A DNA stretch of 64,000 nucleotides, from positions 31,711,346-31,775,345 of the forward strand of contig CM046350.1 in the NCBI GenBank assembly GCA_025403435.1, in the 5' to 3' direction. A model generated the notes under the pieces. That model was given only the letters and a program-made list of their open reading frames with translations. It had not been told where the DNA came from and made no database searches. Shown here one piece after another: positions 22,701 to 33,770 of the stretch (positions within the stretch are counted from its first letter, which is position 1; every line of letters starts with the position of its first letter). Origin of the DNA: Artocarpus heterophyllus (lineage: Eukaryota; Streptophyta; Magnoliopsida; Rosales; Moraceae). The translations under genes and the position numbers were made by a program.

Positions 22701-24838
22701 TTCGAGGCTTAAAGTCATTCATGTAACTTTCCTCAAGGAAAGTTGTATGAGTTGAAACCACGACTTTATTTTGCTTTCGGTTATAAAAATAACCCCCTTT
22801 AGTCCCTTTTGGATATCTTACAAACATGCAAACTTCTGAACATGCTTTCAACTTATTTGCATCCTTAAACAGGACATAAGTCGGACATCCCCATATGTGA
22901 ATATGGTTTAAGGATGTCTTCCTACCCGTCTACAACTCATGAGGAGTTTTAGGGACCGATTTTAAAGACACATTGTTCAAAAGATAACATGCAGTTTGTA
23001 GTACATATCCCCAAAAGTACAAAGGCAATGATGAATAACTCATGATGGACCTAACCATGTCCAATAAAGTCCTATTTCTTCTCTCCACTATGCCATTTTG
23101 CTACAGAGTGCCTGGAGCAGTCAAATGGGATAAAATCCCATTCTCTAATAAGTGTTCTAAGAACTCATCAGAAAGATATTCTCCACCTCAATCAGATCAA
23201 AGTGCATTTATGGGTCTACCCAATTGCTTTTCCACTTCAGTCCGAAACTCCCTGAACTTTCTAAAAGTTTCACTTTCGTGGTGCATCTTAAGTAATTGTC
23301 AATAAAAGTGATGAAGTACTCATACCCTCCTCATGCCTAGATATTCATCAGTCTACAAACATCACTATACACAAGTTCTAGAACCCCCCTTAGACCCAAA
23401 TAGTCTTTTGGTTATTTTACCCTCCAAACAAGATTCACATTGAGGTATAGATTCCACCTTTTAGTGACTTAAGGGTCCATCTCTTACCAACCTTTGAATC
23501 CTATTCAGGTTAATATGACCAAGGCACAAATGCCAAAGACAAGTCTTATTAGAGTGAGAAGTTTTAAGTCTTTTAGAGTTATTATCATTTATCTCAACAT
23601 TAAGTAGTAAGTCCATCTTAGGTTTGATAAAATATAGATTTTGCATCCGTCCAGAATAGATAAAAGATTTGTTTTTACGAATCACCACTTTATTATTAAA
23701 AGAAACCAAATTGGAGTCTTTAAATAAATAAGTTACAGAAATTAAATTCCTTTTAAATTTAGGAACATAAAAACAATCTCACAAAATTAAATTCCTATAA
23801 TTATTAAAATAAAGACGGACGTCTCCTACTGCTTTCGCTAATACCAAGGATCCATCGCCCATCTGAATCGTAAAGTCTTCACATAACAGACTTCTCGTTT
23901 CTTTGAACCCCTACAAAGAAACACAAACATGATTAGTTGCACCGGAATCTATGACCCAAATGTCACTAGATTCCTTAACCAAACAAGTTTCTAAATACAA
24001 AAGATCACACCAACTTCCTTGAGAAAGAAAGTCCTTGCAATTCTTCTTTACGTGCCCGACCTTCCCGTAGAAGAAGCACTTAAGCTTCTTTGGGTTCTTC
24101 TTCTTCTTCTTCTTCTTGCTCTTGGTGTTAGCAGGAATAAAAGACTTCCCATTCTTAGCCCGTTGCTTATTTCCATTTCTAGGGTTGGGATTGGAACTAG
24201 AATCAGCCACCAAATTGGCCTCGCCACCCACAGGAGATTCCTTGATCAGCAGTTCAAACTTCTATAACTGTTTCATCAATTCTGTTAAGGTCATATCCAG
24301 TCTATTGCTTAAATTGAAAGTAACTCTAAATGGAAATATACTCCTTAGACAGAGTCTTAAAGACCATTGTCATCTGAGTTTTAGCATCGATGTCGGCTCC
24401 ATTGGTTTGTGCCTCAGCTAGGTAACCCATGACCAACATCATATGCTCATTTACAGATGTCCTTGGTTTTTGTTTATAGTTAAGAAGTTTTCGAAGCACC
24501 ACTTGCCGTTTTGTTAGGGCTTGGCCTCCAAACATGCCTCCTAGATTATCCAAGATCTGCTTTGCAGTCTCATAATCCTCATGTTAAGCCTGCATCACGT
24601 TATTCATATCGGCCATAACATAGCAGCGGGCCCGATCATTACCATCTTTACAATGATCATATGCTTGGAATTGATCATTGGTTGAATTACCCGTAGGCTC
24701 AGGAGGATAAGGAGTTGTCAGCACAAATTTCAGTTTCTCAAAGGAGAGGACGATATCTAGGATTCATTTCCAATCATTATAATTCTCTCCAGTTAATTGG
24801 TTTTTGTCAAGTATCGAAGATAAAGCGTTTTTAGACAT
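22701..24838 (-). pseudogene. Co2 Gag-protease-integrase half
   Basis: N-terminal half of the Co2 polyprotein on the minus strand. The ATG at 24838 starts [24 protein letters not shown], after which stops and frame changes follow. Recognisable parts: Gag (MDNLGGMFGGQALTKRQ, 24553), zinc-knuckle linker with CFFYGKVGHVKKNC (second Cys replaced by Tyr) near 24060, protease [13 protein letters not shown] near 23950, pre-integrase finger [15 protein letters not shown] near 23540, and integrase remnants to 22701. It joins the RT half at 12071 once Co3 is removed. Confidence 0.88.
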
Positions 24839-26485
24839 TTTTAATCTACAATAAAGAATCATATACCAAACATAAGCAAACATAGCATAATAAGTTAGTA
24901 AGATAACACAATCATGTAAAAACATACAAATGTGTTTATGTGTCAAAACCTTGAAAATATCACAACCTTACAACGATTCTTCCCAACTCAGAATTCAACA
25001 AGCTCCTAGGAGAGTCATGCCAAATTCAATCAAGAACACAAATCCCCTCCTGATTAATATATGCCATCTAGGACCCAGATGATCCAGCATATATTAATAA
25101 TCATTTCTTTCACCATTAATTTTATTAGCAGAGCTCCTAGTAGAGGTTAAAAATAAAATTAACATGAGTGTATAACCATCATTTTAATATTTTATCAATG
25201 ATTTACAATGACCACCTAGGGGTGTGCAACCATAAATCATGCTAAAATACCTTATCCTCTAGGAGATCCAACCTGGTACATGATAAAGTCCCTTCCTAGG
25301 GGTTGGAAATACCATGTTCTTCCTATAGACCAACGATAGAAGCCTTAGGTCCTCTCTTTAAAAACCTTCTCTCACTAAATCTTTTGAAATCAAGGTTTTA
25401 TTTTAAAAGACATGCATGAATAATTTTAATATGAGCAGCACTCCCTATTTTATATGACATGTTATCAATATACATGGCAAATCATATTATAATATAGACA
25501 AACAATGCTACAAGCAAAATAATGATAAATAGCTATAATATTATAGTTCCACCCTAGAAATAGAAAATAAAGATTACAAGAGAATAATCAAAAAATATTA
25601 TCTATTCTTCCTCCTTAAATCCTCAAGCTGTATCCTTCCTCATGCAAAGCCCATCTTTAAGTCTTCAATCTCGCATAGATCGAATACTCCATATTTTTGG
25701 TCATATCCAAATTTAATGTTTCTCAGAATTGTCTCAAAAATAAAATTAAAACTACACAAAAAACTACACCTTTTCTAAAAAAAATTTCTAGCTCTCTACA
25801 GGCAAGCCAATCTAGGTGATCGGCCTACCATTCATGACCCACCAACCTGCCAATCTTTTCAAGTCGGCCTACTGGTCATGATAGTTCGGCCTACCACCAG
25901 AGCCTCCTAATTTTTACCCTAATATAGGTGTGTCGAACCCTATGTCTGACCTGCCAATCTGCGGCCATCGGCTTGCTGAACTAGAGGGCATGCCGACCAA
26001 GCAGAAACCACCCCTTTCAGAAAATACAGTTTCTAATGCAATTTATCAATTTTATTTTCAACAATTCAAAAACCTAAAATTAGAGACTCAGAAAATACCT
26101 AGGAGTGTTATCGTCCATCTTCTAGATCTGTCTTCTAGATCAGTCTTCTCCCAATTATTATTTAATTACAAAATTCTTACAAATTTAAAATTAAATAATA
26201 ATTCCTAGGCGGAGATGATAGTCCACCATCTAATTACATGAAAAACCTAGATACATATTTTAACCTCTAAGAAACCATAACCAGTATAAATTAATTAATT
26301 AAATAATAATTTAATCAACTATAATTAATTAATAAACATTCACCATATAATCCACGACAACATATAAATATATAGAAACCCTAGAGTGCTAACTCTCTAA
26401 AAAATTAAAATCAAGCATAGGAGAGATAAAGATCATATAATTTATACATATAGCATGATCACAAATTTATAAATTAACATAAAAA
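24839..26485 (-). other. Co2 leader
   Basis: Non-coding leader homologous to those of Co3 and Co4, and complete up to the PBS. It has CCTAGG-type boxes near 25007, 25219 and 25300 (one is mutated near 25138) and a decayed TTCGG-N4-CCGAA array at about 25796-26003 in which many CG steps have become TG or CA. The in-frame sequence upstream of the ATG (24839-24946) stays open. Confidence 0.82.
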
Positions 26486-26502
26486 CCATGGCTCTGATAC
26501 CA
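26486..26502 (-). other. Co2 primer-binding site
   Basis: Minus-strand TGGTATCAGAGCCATGG, 17 nt matching the complement of the 3' end of plant initiator-Met tRNA, two bases from the 5' LTR. Confidence 0.9.
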
Positions 26503-26504
26503 AT

Positions 26505-28506
26505 TGTTGAAAAAATAGAACACAGCAAAATTTTAAAATTTTTATATCAGAATATTTTTTAAAACACAAGTTTGACACACTATATGCATAAATTATTCAA
26601 ATCTTACTAACCTCTGTGTGCCGAAAAGCTCCTACAATCAGTGAAGAAAAGTAACGTTCCAAAAAGATCTCAACCGACTAGCCTTCTTTGCTATTCTGTA
26701 TCCATGATCAAAGTGAGTATGGGCTCACACGTACAGCTCTTTCACTAGGCGACTCTCCTTCCAACCAATTGAGAGAACCCAAAGCTAGTGTTCGTGATTT
26801 GTGAACAAGAGCTCTCAGGGAGTTTTCAAAATCTCACCAGCAAAGTTTCACTCTTAATCTCTCAATTAATCTAAATAATCAAGAGACTTACTTTGCTTTT
26901 ATAGAGGTTGGGCTCAGGAGTCAGTCCTTATCAGATAAAGCCTCAAAAATTTGAATCAGAATCAAATCTGAATTGATATCTGGTAAAATCTGTGTGGAAG
27001 TATGTGATTCTTTTATCGTCGGTCGGCAGGCTAAACTGGCAGATTAGCCTGCCGAATTATCTCCATCGGCAAGCCAAACTTAAAGATCGGCTTGTTGAAC
27101 CTTTGATAAAATATCACGCGAATCTTTATTTTCCACTTGGGATTCTCAAGATAGAGCCTTAGTTTTAATTCAAATAACCTAATAGAGAAGTTATCTGATC
27201 AAAACAATCATATCTAGATAAGCTCTAGGAAAATAAATATATCTTGAATTAATTCAAAATTAATCTAACTGATAAATAGACATAAATTATCCGTTCCTGA
27301 TAATTCAACAAGTTTATCTTGAATTAATTTTATCATAAAATTAATTCAATCGATAAACAAACATGAATTATCTGATTTTACTGAATTTTAGTCAATCTGA
27401 TAAATTGGACATAAGTCACCACTTATTGAAAAAGCACGTCGTACTGTTATAGGATTTTTATGAGCTAGCAAAATGGACCATATGGACCTATATAGTTCAA
27501 GCTCCTGATAATTATGAAACCCAATATCCTAGATATACATTTCATAATTATCAACTCCAACGCTACTCTACTAAAAGCTTGGAGTTGCACTCTCGATCTA
27601 TATAAAATTATGAAGCCCAAATAGCTAAGTCTCCATGACATATCATAGTGTATCGTATCCCCATAGAATTATCCATAGTCTACTTAAGGACAAGTTCTGT
27701 CTTACCTTCCTGATTATTTTTATCTTACGTTCCATATCACACCATCGAAAAACTTACCATCCAAAGACGGTATACCATTCGGTTACACCTATGTATCCAA
27801 ATGGTTGAGCGTTCTAGTTTTTCAATTGCAGGATAATGCATATAAGAGGATATCACTACTCCTAAAGAGGAGCTATGGATTCTATATCTATGAATAACAG
27901 GTCTACACTATCAAGAGTCATGCCTCCAATGTACTGGCATGCATACCACTATTAAAATGTGGCGGTCACCTTTTGATACATGAAAAGACACAAGTCAAGA
28001 TAACGGGTCAACTATTCATCTTAGGATTAAGTTACAATACAAATGATTGTCTAAAGTGAATTGATTTGCCAAGATAGAATTATTAATCCAAATCGATTCA
28101 CTTTATGTCCCAATCTAACACATCGTCACATATGACAATGTGCCATTGTTTCTATTCGCAGAGTTCACCTCCGATAGCCAAGACAAACCATCTCCCAATA
28201 GGGATATAGACAACATAACAATCTTTACATAAATAAAGTGCCTAACTTTATTCTCTCGATTACGGATCTTATGTTTAGACTGCCACCTTAAGAATCGTGT
28301 CTTCTGCATAACTTATCCATCATATGCCCAATTCTTAAAGGTTTAGAACGACAGTCTCAAATTTTTGTTTGCTTAATATATATTCAACAAATATGAACGT
28401 AAAGAGGATAAGATTTGGTATATAAATAATAAATAAATTCTTTATTGATGAAAATGTCTCCAAAAACATATTATATTTTTACTCCTTAGGGCATACACGT
28501 CTAACA
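26505..28506 (-). repeat. Co2 5' LTR
   Basis: 2,002 bp, plus strand TGTTGAAAAAATAG to CATACACGTCTAACA. TATA-like box at 26897-26903 (minus); weakened motif array at about 27019-27102. It pairs with 8264-10286 but with many differences, so it is older than Co3. Confidence 0.9.
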
Positions 28507-28511
28507 GTATC
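28507..28511. other. Co2 target-site duplication, right copy
   Basis: GTATC, against GTATT at 8259-8263. Co1 leader sequence continues from here. Confidence 0.7.
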
Positions 28512-29090
28512 TTCTCGTTGTATCCTTTTTCATGTTGCATCCATCTTCAATTCTTTAATCTCCCATAGATCAAAAATTTACTTTTCTAGTTATCATAAAA
28601 TTTCAAGTTTCTCATAATTGTCTCAAAAAATAAAAATAAAAAGTGCACCGAAGACGCAATGTTTTTAAAAAAGGTTCTGCTCGCTACTGGCCTGTCGGTC
28701 TGCAGCCATCTTCTAGATCCGTCTTCACTTCAAATAATTATTTTAATACAAATTTTAAAAATCAAAATTAAAATACTAAATCCTAGATGGCGATGATAGA
28801 CTGCCATCTAATTACATGAAAAACTTATATATACATTCTAACCTTTAAGGAACCATAACCAACAAAATTAATTAATTAAAATAATAAATAGTAATTTAAT
28901 TAACCATAATTAATTAATAAATATTCATCACATAATCTCATGACAACATCTAATTATACAGAAACCCTAGAGTACCAACTCTCTAAAAAATTAAATTCAA
29001 GTATAGGAGAGAATAAGATCACATAATGTATATACATAACATAATCACAAACCCATAAAATCAACATAAAAACATAGCTTTGATGCCAAT
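28507..29090 (-). other. Co1 leader, LTR-proximal part, with PBS remnant
   Basis: Continues the leader broken at 8263. Most of the motif array is deleted here (one remnant near 28683-28700). At 29077-29088 the minus strand reads TGGCATCAAAGC, a two-mismatch remnant of the initiator-Met PBS, two bases from the LTR. Confidence 0.8.
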
Positions 29091-30118
29091 TGTTAGAAAA
29101 TGATATGCAGCAAAATTGTAAAAAAATTAAATGAAAGTTTTTCTAAAAACACAAGTTCGACATGCTAAGCACATAAATTAATTACAGATCTTACATACCT
29201 ACCTCTTTTGTATACTAAAGTATGTAGTAAAACTAAAAAGAGAAAAAATGTTCTAGAAGAGCCTCAACTAATTAGTCTTCTTTACAATTCTCTATCCACG
29301 ATCGAAGTGTAGGAGGTCGCACATCGTACAGTCTTCCTCTAGTGACTCTCCTTCTAACCACTTGAGAAACCAAGACCTAAGGTTCCAAATGTTGAACAAT
29401 AGCTCCTTGGGAGTTTCAAAGTTTCTCTCACAAGAGTACGCACACAATGCTTCTCAAATAATCTGTAAAATAATGAAAAATAACACCCTTTTATAGTGGT
29501 TAGATCTGGGGTTAAATCTTATCAGATTAGGCTTAAAATTTGAGTCTGGATTAACTTCTAATGAAAAATGCATCAAAAATGTGTAACCTGATTATCGCAT
29601 GTTTGGCATGCCGATCTAGAAGATCGACCTGCCGAACTAGCTGCATCAGCCTGCCGAACTAACTACACCGGCCTGTCGAATTCGGCCACTAACCCGTCAA
29701 TCGAGCGATAATCTAAAGATCTTAGAATATCTTATTTCAACATGAGAATCTTAGATAAAGCCTCAATTTTAATTCAAATAACTCAATAGAGAAGTTATCT
29801 GATTAAAACAGTCATATATAGATAATCTTGTATCAAATAAAATATTAGCCAAATAATTCAACGTGTCTATTTTTAATTAATTCACAAAATTAATTCAACT
29901 GATAAACTAACATGAATTATTAAATCCACTCTTATCAAATTCAACCAATCTAATAATTAACATAAGTCGCCAATATGTAGGAAAAATAGGCCTATCATTA
30001 CAGGAATTATTGTGAGGTTGCAAAGGGGACCTGATAGATATATATAGATCAAGCTCCTATAATTATAAAATAATATACCTCATATACATATTTTATAATT
30101 ATCAACTTTAATGCTACT
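29091..30118 (-). repeat. Co1 5' LTR, piece 1
   Basis: Starts TGTTAGAAAATG on the plus strand. It carries a degraded motif array at about 29601-29705 and is interrupted at 30118 by Gy2. It resumes at 37340. Confidence 0.88.
30114..30118. other. Gy2 target-site duplication, left copy
   Basis: CTACT; the right copy CTACT is at 37335-37339. Both are Co1 LTR sequence. Confidence 0.88.
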
Positions 30119-30950
30119 TGCTGAGGACATCAAGGCTACAAGGAATTTTCACGATCCAATTTAAGTTCCAGTTGGTCTGGTGACAAGGGCTTGAGCTAAA
30201 ATATTCAAAGAAGAGCTAAATAACCTAGTTCAAAGAGTTTTACAATAAGAAGAGAGTGTGTTCACTACTGAGGGTGAACAAAGGCTGGTTTTACTCATCT
30301 AAGTAGAGCCAGAAAGGAGCCAATCAGCCGTACAAGCACATTGAGTCCTTCATGGCAAACTTGCATGTTCATTTCGTACACATACACATGTAGGAATGGT
30401 ATGTCTAGCAAAGAATCAAGTTGAGATTCAAGATTCAAGATTCAAGATTTGAATTCTTTATAATCTTATTTTAGTTTAAGTTTTAGTTTCAGAATTTGAA
30501 ATTTAGAATCTTTGTTTAGACTTTATTATTATGGGCGTGAATAGGAGGAAGGAATCTTGAGTTGAATAATTCCATCCTAGGGCTTATTTAGGCGTTTCTT
30601 TCATTAAGGGTAGATTAGGAATTTTACTTTTAAAAATAAACCCTATGTGAATTTTGGCCATATAAGACCATCTTTTAAATAATGCAATTCAGTTTTGATG
30701 TTTATTCATATTGAAAATTATTCTTCTTCAGTTCTTAAAGAAACTTTTCCAAACTTATTAAGGATTCCTTGTGACGTTCAATTGACTTATCAAATAGACT
30801 TTCCATACCCGTTTGTGGCGTCTTCATCATACCAAGATTCTTGCTTTGCTAAGCAACGGGTCACAATTCCACTCAACTTGAAAGGTCTGGGGGTTTGAAA
30901 TTTCAGATTTGGTATCAGGCTTCGTCACGTGGTTGGTGTGGTTCATATTA
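30119..30950 (+). repeat. Gy2 5' LTR
   Basis: 832 bp from TGCTGAGGACATC to GGTTCATATTA (last bases TCA in the 3' copy). It contains the GPVTRA frame and a stop at the same place as the 3' LTR. Confidence 0.88.
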
Positions 30951-30951
30951 G

Positions 30952-30963
30952 TTGTATTAGAGC
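30952..30963 (+). other. Gy2 degenerate primer-binding site
   Basis: TTGTATTAGAGC, two mismatches from TGGTATCAGAGC, one base after the 5' LTR. Confidence 0.65.
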
Positions 30964-31847
30964 GCCTTTGTCAGGTTTGCTTATCCTTTTTTTTCTTGTT
31001 TCCATGCCAAATTCGTGAATTAGGGTTAGGGCGTCAATTTAGCCAAATATATATATATATATATATATATATTTCGAATTTGGTTCTTTAGGGTTTCTTG
31101 AAATCACCATTAGTGGTTCTTGAATTGTTTCTCTAGTCTTGAAAGAGTCAAACCCGAATTGCTCTTTTCGTTTCTAAGGTTACAATTTTTTTTTCGTTCT
31201 TGAATTTCTTTAGGATTCTGCATTGATTCTTTAGGTTTTTTAGGTTTCTTGGGGGATTCTTCTAATCTTGATATTGGAATTCTAGTTTGACATTGTGGAT
31301 TCTGTCTTGTGAACCCGCTTTACAACCTTGATTTGTTCTAGTGGTTCCTTGTCTAATTATTAAAAAAACAAAAGAAAGAAAGAAAGAAAGGAAAAGAAAG
31401 GAAAGAAAAGAAAAGAAAAGAAAGGAAGGAAGAAAGAAAAAAAACTCAAGAGGATCTAGAAAAAAAAAAAGGTCTAGAAACCCTTCTTAAAATTTTTTGT
31501 TCTATTCTTGTTTCTTATGTCTTAGACCCCCTTTTGCTAAAACCCCACGCTTGAGTGACAAAATTCATCAAATCCATGGCCAAATTTGAGTCCTTTGGTT
31601 TGTCTCTTACCTTAAATTGCTGCTTGAATCCTCCTTTTTATTATTTGATTAGTTTTGAAAGAACTAAAAGAAGAATACGAGTGGAAAAAGGCAAAGAGAG
31701 TGAGCGTATTAGAGGGTAAAAGCCAAATTAATTAAGTGAAACACGAGTGAATTTGAGTGAATTCATTTAATTTTGAGTGAAACACGTGAGGGAGTGTGGT
31801 GAGGTTCCTTTCTATACTGTTCATACTTTGTTTTATAGAATTTAATC
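30964..31847 (+). other. Gy2 leader with simple repeats
   Basis: Non-coding. It includes an (AT)n run at 31047-31073 and an A/G-rich (AAAG)n-like tract at 31361-31444. No other feature is seen. Confidence 0.75.
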
Positions 31848-33770
31848 ATGTCTCAAAATCAAGAGAATAACACAAATGAAGAGGTTTAACCACCCGTTGG
31901 ACCGAATGTGCAAATGCAAGCATTCATGGGGGAGATGAGACGGATGTTGAGGAGGGAGTTAGATCAAATCCATGAAAGGTTGGATAGGGTAGAAGGGGGA
32001 ACACAATGGGGACAACCACCAATTGCACTGAATGCCCCAAGGAGGAATAGGTTGTACCAACGGGAAGTGGAGGATTTGGATGAACTTGAAGGGGACAGTT
32101 TAGAGGAGGAGTTTGATAGGATGTCAGTGAGCAGCCATAGGAGATTTGGTTGGAGTAGAGAAGCTAGGAATTGGGTAGACGACAACTTGGGAAGTATTAA
32201 GATGAAAATTCAGGCGTTTCAAGGCAAAAGTGACCCTGAAGCATACCTTGAGTGGGAAAAGAAGATGGAGTTGGTTTCTGATTGTCACAACTACTCCAAA
32301 TTAAAAAGGGTAAAACTTGTTGCCATTGAGTTTACTGATTATGCTATTGTGTGGTGGGATCAGTTGTGCATCAATGGGAGGCAGAATGGGGATCGTCCTA
32401 TTGAAACTTGGGATCAGATGAAGAGAGTGATGAGACGACGATTTGTGCCAAGTCACTACTACCGGGATCAATACCTCAAGCTGCAAGGTCTCCATCAAGG
32501 TAACCAGAGTGTAGATGAATACTATAAAGAGATGGAGATGGCTATGATTAGAGCCAATGTGAAAAAGGATCAGGAGGCAACAATGGCAAGATTTTTGAAT
32601 GGTTTAAACCAGGAGATTGCTAACACGATCGAGATACACCATTATGTGGAGTTCAAGGATTTGGTACATATGGCAATCAAAGTTGAGAAGTAACTCAAGA
32701 GAGGTGGCGCATGGCCAAGACCAGCCCCACAACATCCTAACATCGCTGCTTGGAGGACGAGCTACCTAAAGAAAGAAGAAAGTCCATCCACCTTTAAAGC
32801 CAAACACGAGAACAAACCAGCCATATCCACCACGGTTTCTCAAGGTAAATTAGCCCCTACTTCAAATCGTTCTAGTGATATTAAATGCTTCAAATGCTAA
32901 GGGAGAGGGCACATAGCTAGCCAATGTCTAAACAAGCGAATTATGGTGATCCGGGAAGATGGTGAAATTGAATCGGAAGATGAAGTTGGACTTGATAATA
33001 TGCCACCATTGGAGGATGCCCCTATGGGAGACGATGAATTTGGGGCAGAGCACGGTGAGATGTTAGGATTAGTCGCATGTCGAGCCTTAAGCTTGCATGC
33101 TAAAGAAGAGGAAGAAGAAGTACAGCGGGAGAACATCTTTCACACTCGTTGCCATGTTAAAGACAAGGTATGTAGTGTTATTATCAATGGTGGTAGTTGC
33201 ACTAATGTTGCAAGCAGGTCCATGGTGGAAAAGCTAGGGCTTACAACCACTAAGCACCCTCAACCATACAAGCTGCAATGGTTGAATGATAGTGGCGAAG
33301 TGAGGGTTACAAAGCAGGTGGTCGTACCATTTTGGATTGGTAAATATGAAGATGAAGTATTGTGCAATGTGGTGTCGATGCAACCTAGACATCTCCTGTT
33401 AGGAAGACCGTGGCAATTTGATCGACATGTGCAGCATGACGACTTTACCAACAAGTACTCATTCTTGTTTAATCAACGAACAATCACCTAGTTTTGATGA
33501 CGCCAAAACAAGTCTATGAGGATCAAGTGAGATTACAAAAATTGAGTGAACAAAAGAAACTGAGAGATCAAGACAATTTAAGAGAGCAAAAGAAAGTGAT
33601 GAAAAGAAGAGTAAGGCCGTGCATAGTAAGGGTGAGGGGAGAGAGAAACACATGGCCAAAGAGAGAAAAAAAGAGAGAAAGCCTGAATCCAATGAGTAAG
33701 AAAAGAGATAGAAGAGTTGGCCAAAGAGGTAAAATCAGAGAGAAAACAAAGAAATTTCTATGCAAAAACA
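31848..33770 (+). pseudogene. Gy2 gag-protease region
   Basis: Starts at ATG 31848 (MSQNQENN). Gag includes the retrotransposon Gag core (KIQAFQGKSDPEAYLEWEKK, then WWDQL) at 32195-32370. A zinc knuckle (CFKC-x-GRGHIASQC, ~32885-32930) has a stop in place of one residue. The protease, 33120-33480, keeps GGSCTNVASRS, but the catalytic Asp codon reads AAT (Asn) at 33186-33188. Stops are TAA at 31887, 32691 and 32898, each one transition from a Gln codon. After 33491 the K/R/E-rich spacer (33494-33770) is in another frame, and the original frame resumes near 33771. Confidence 0.87.

Larger units (their letters stand above)
8264..28506 (-). mobile_element. Co2: copia element split by Co3
   Basis: Minus-strand Ty1/copia element inserted in the Co1 leader. 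Order on the plus strand: 3' LTR 8264-10286, RNase H/RT 10301-12071, inserted Co3, integrase to Gag 22701-24838, leader, PBS 26486-26502, 5' LTR 26505-28506. Without Co3 it is about 9.6 kb, the same size as Co4. It is more decayed than Co3, with many frame changes. Confidence 0.92.
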
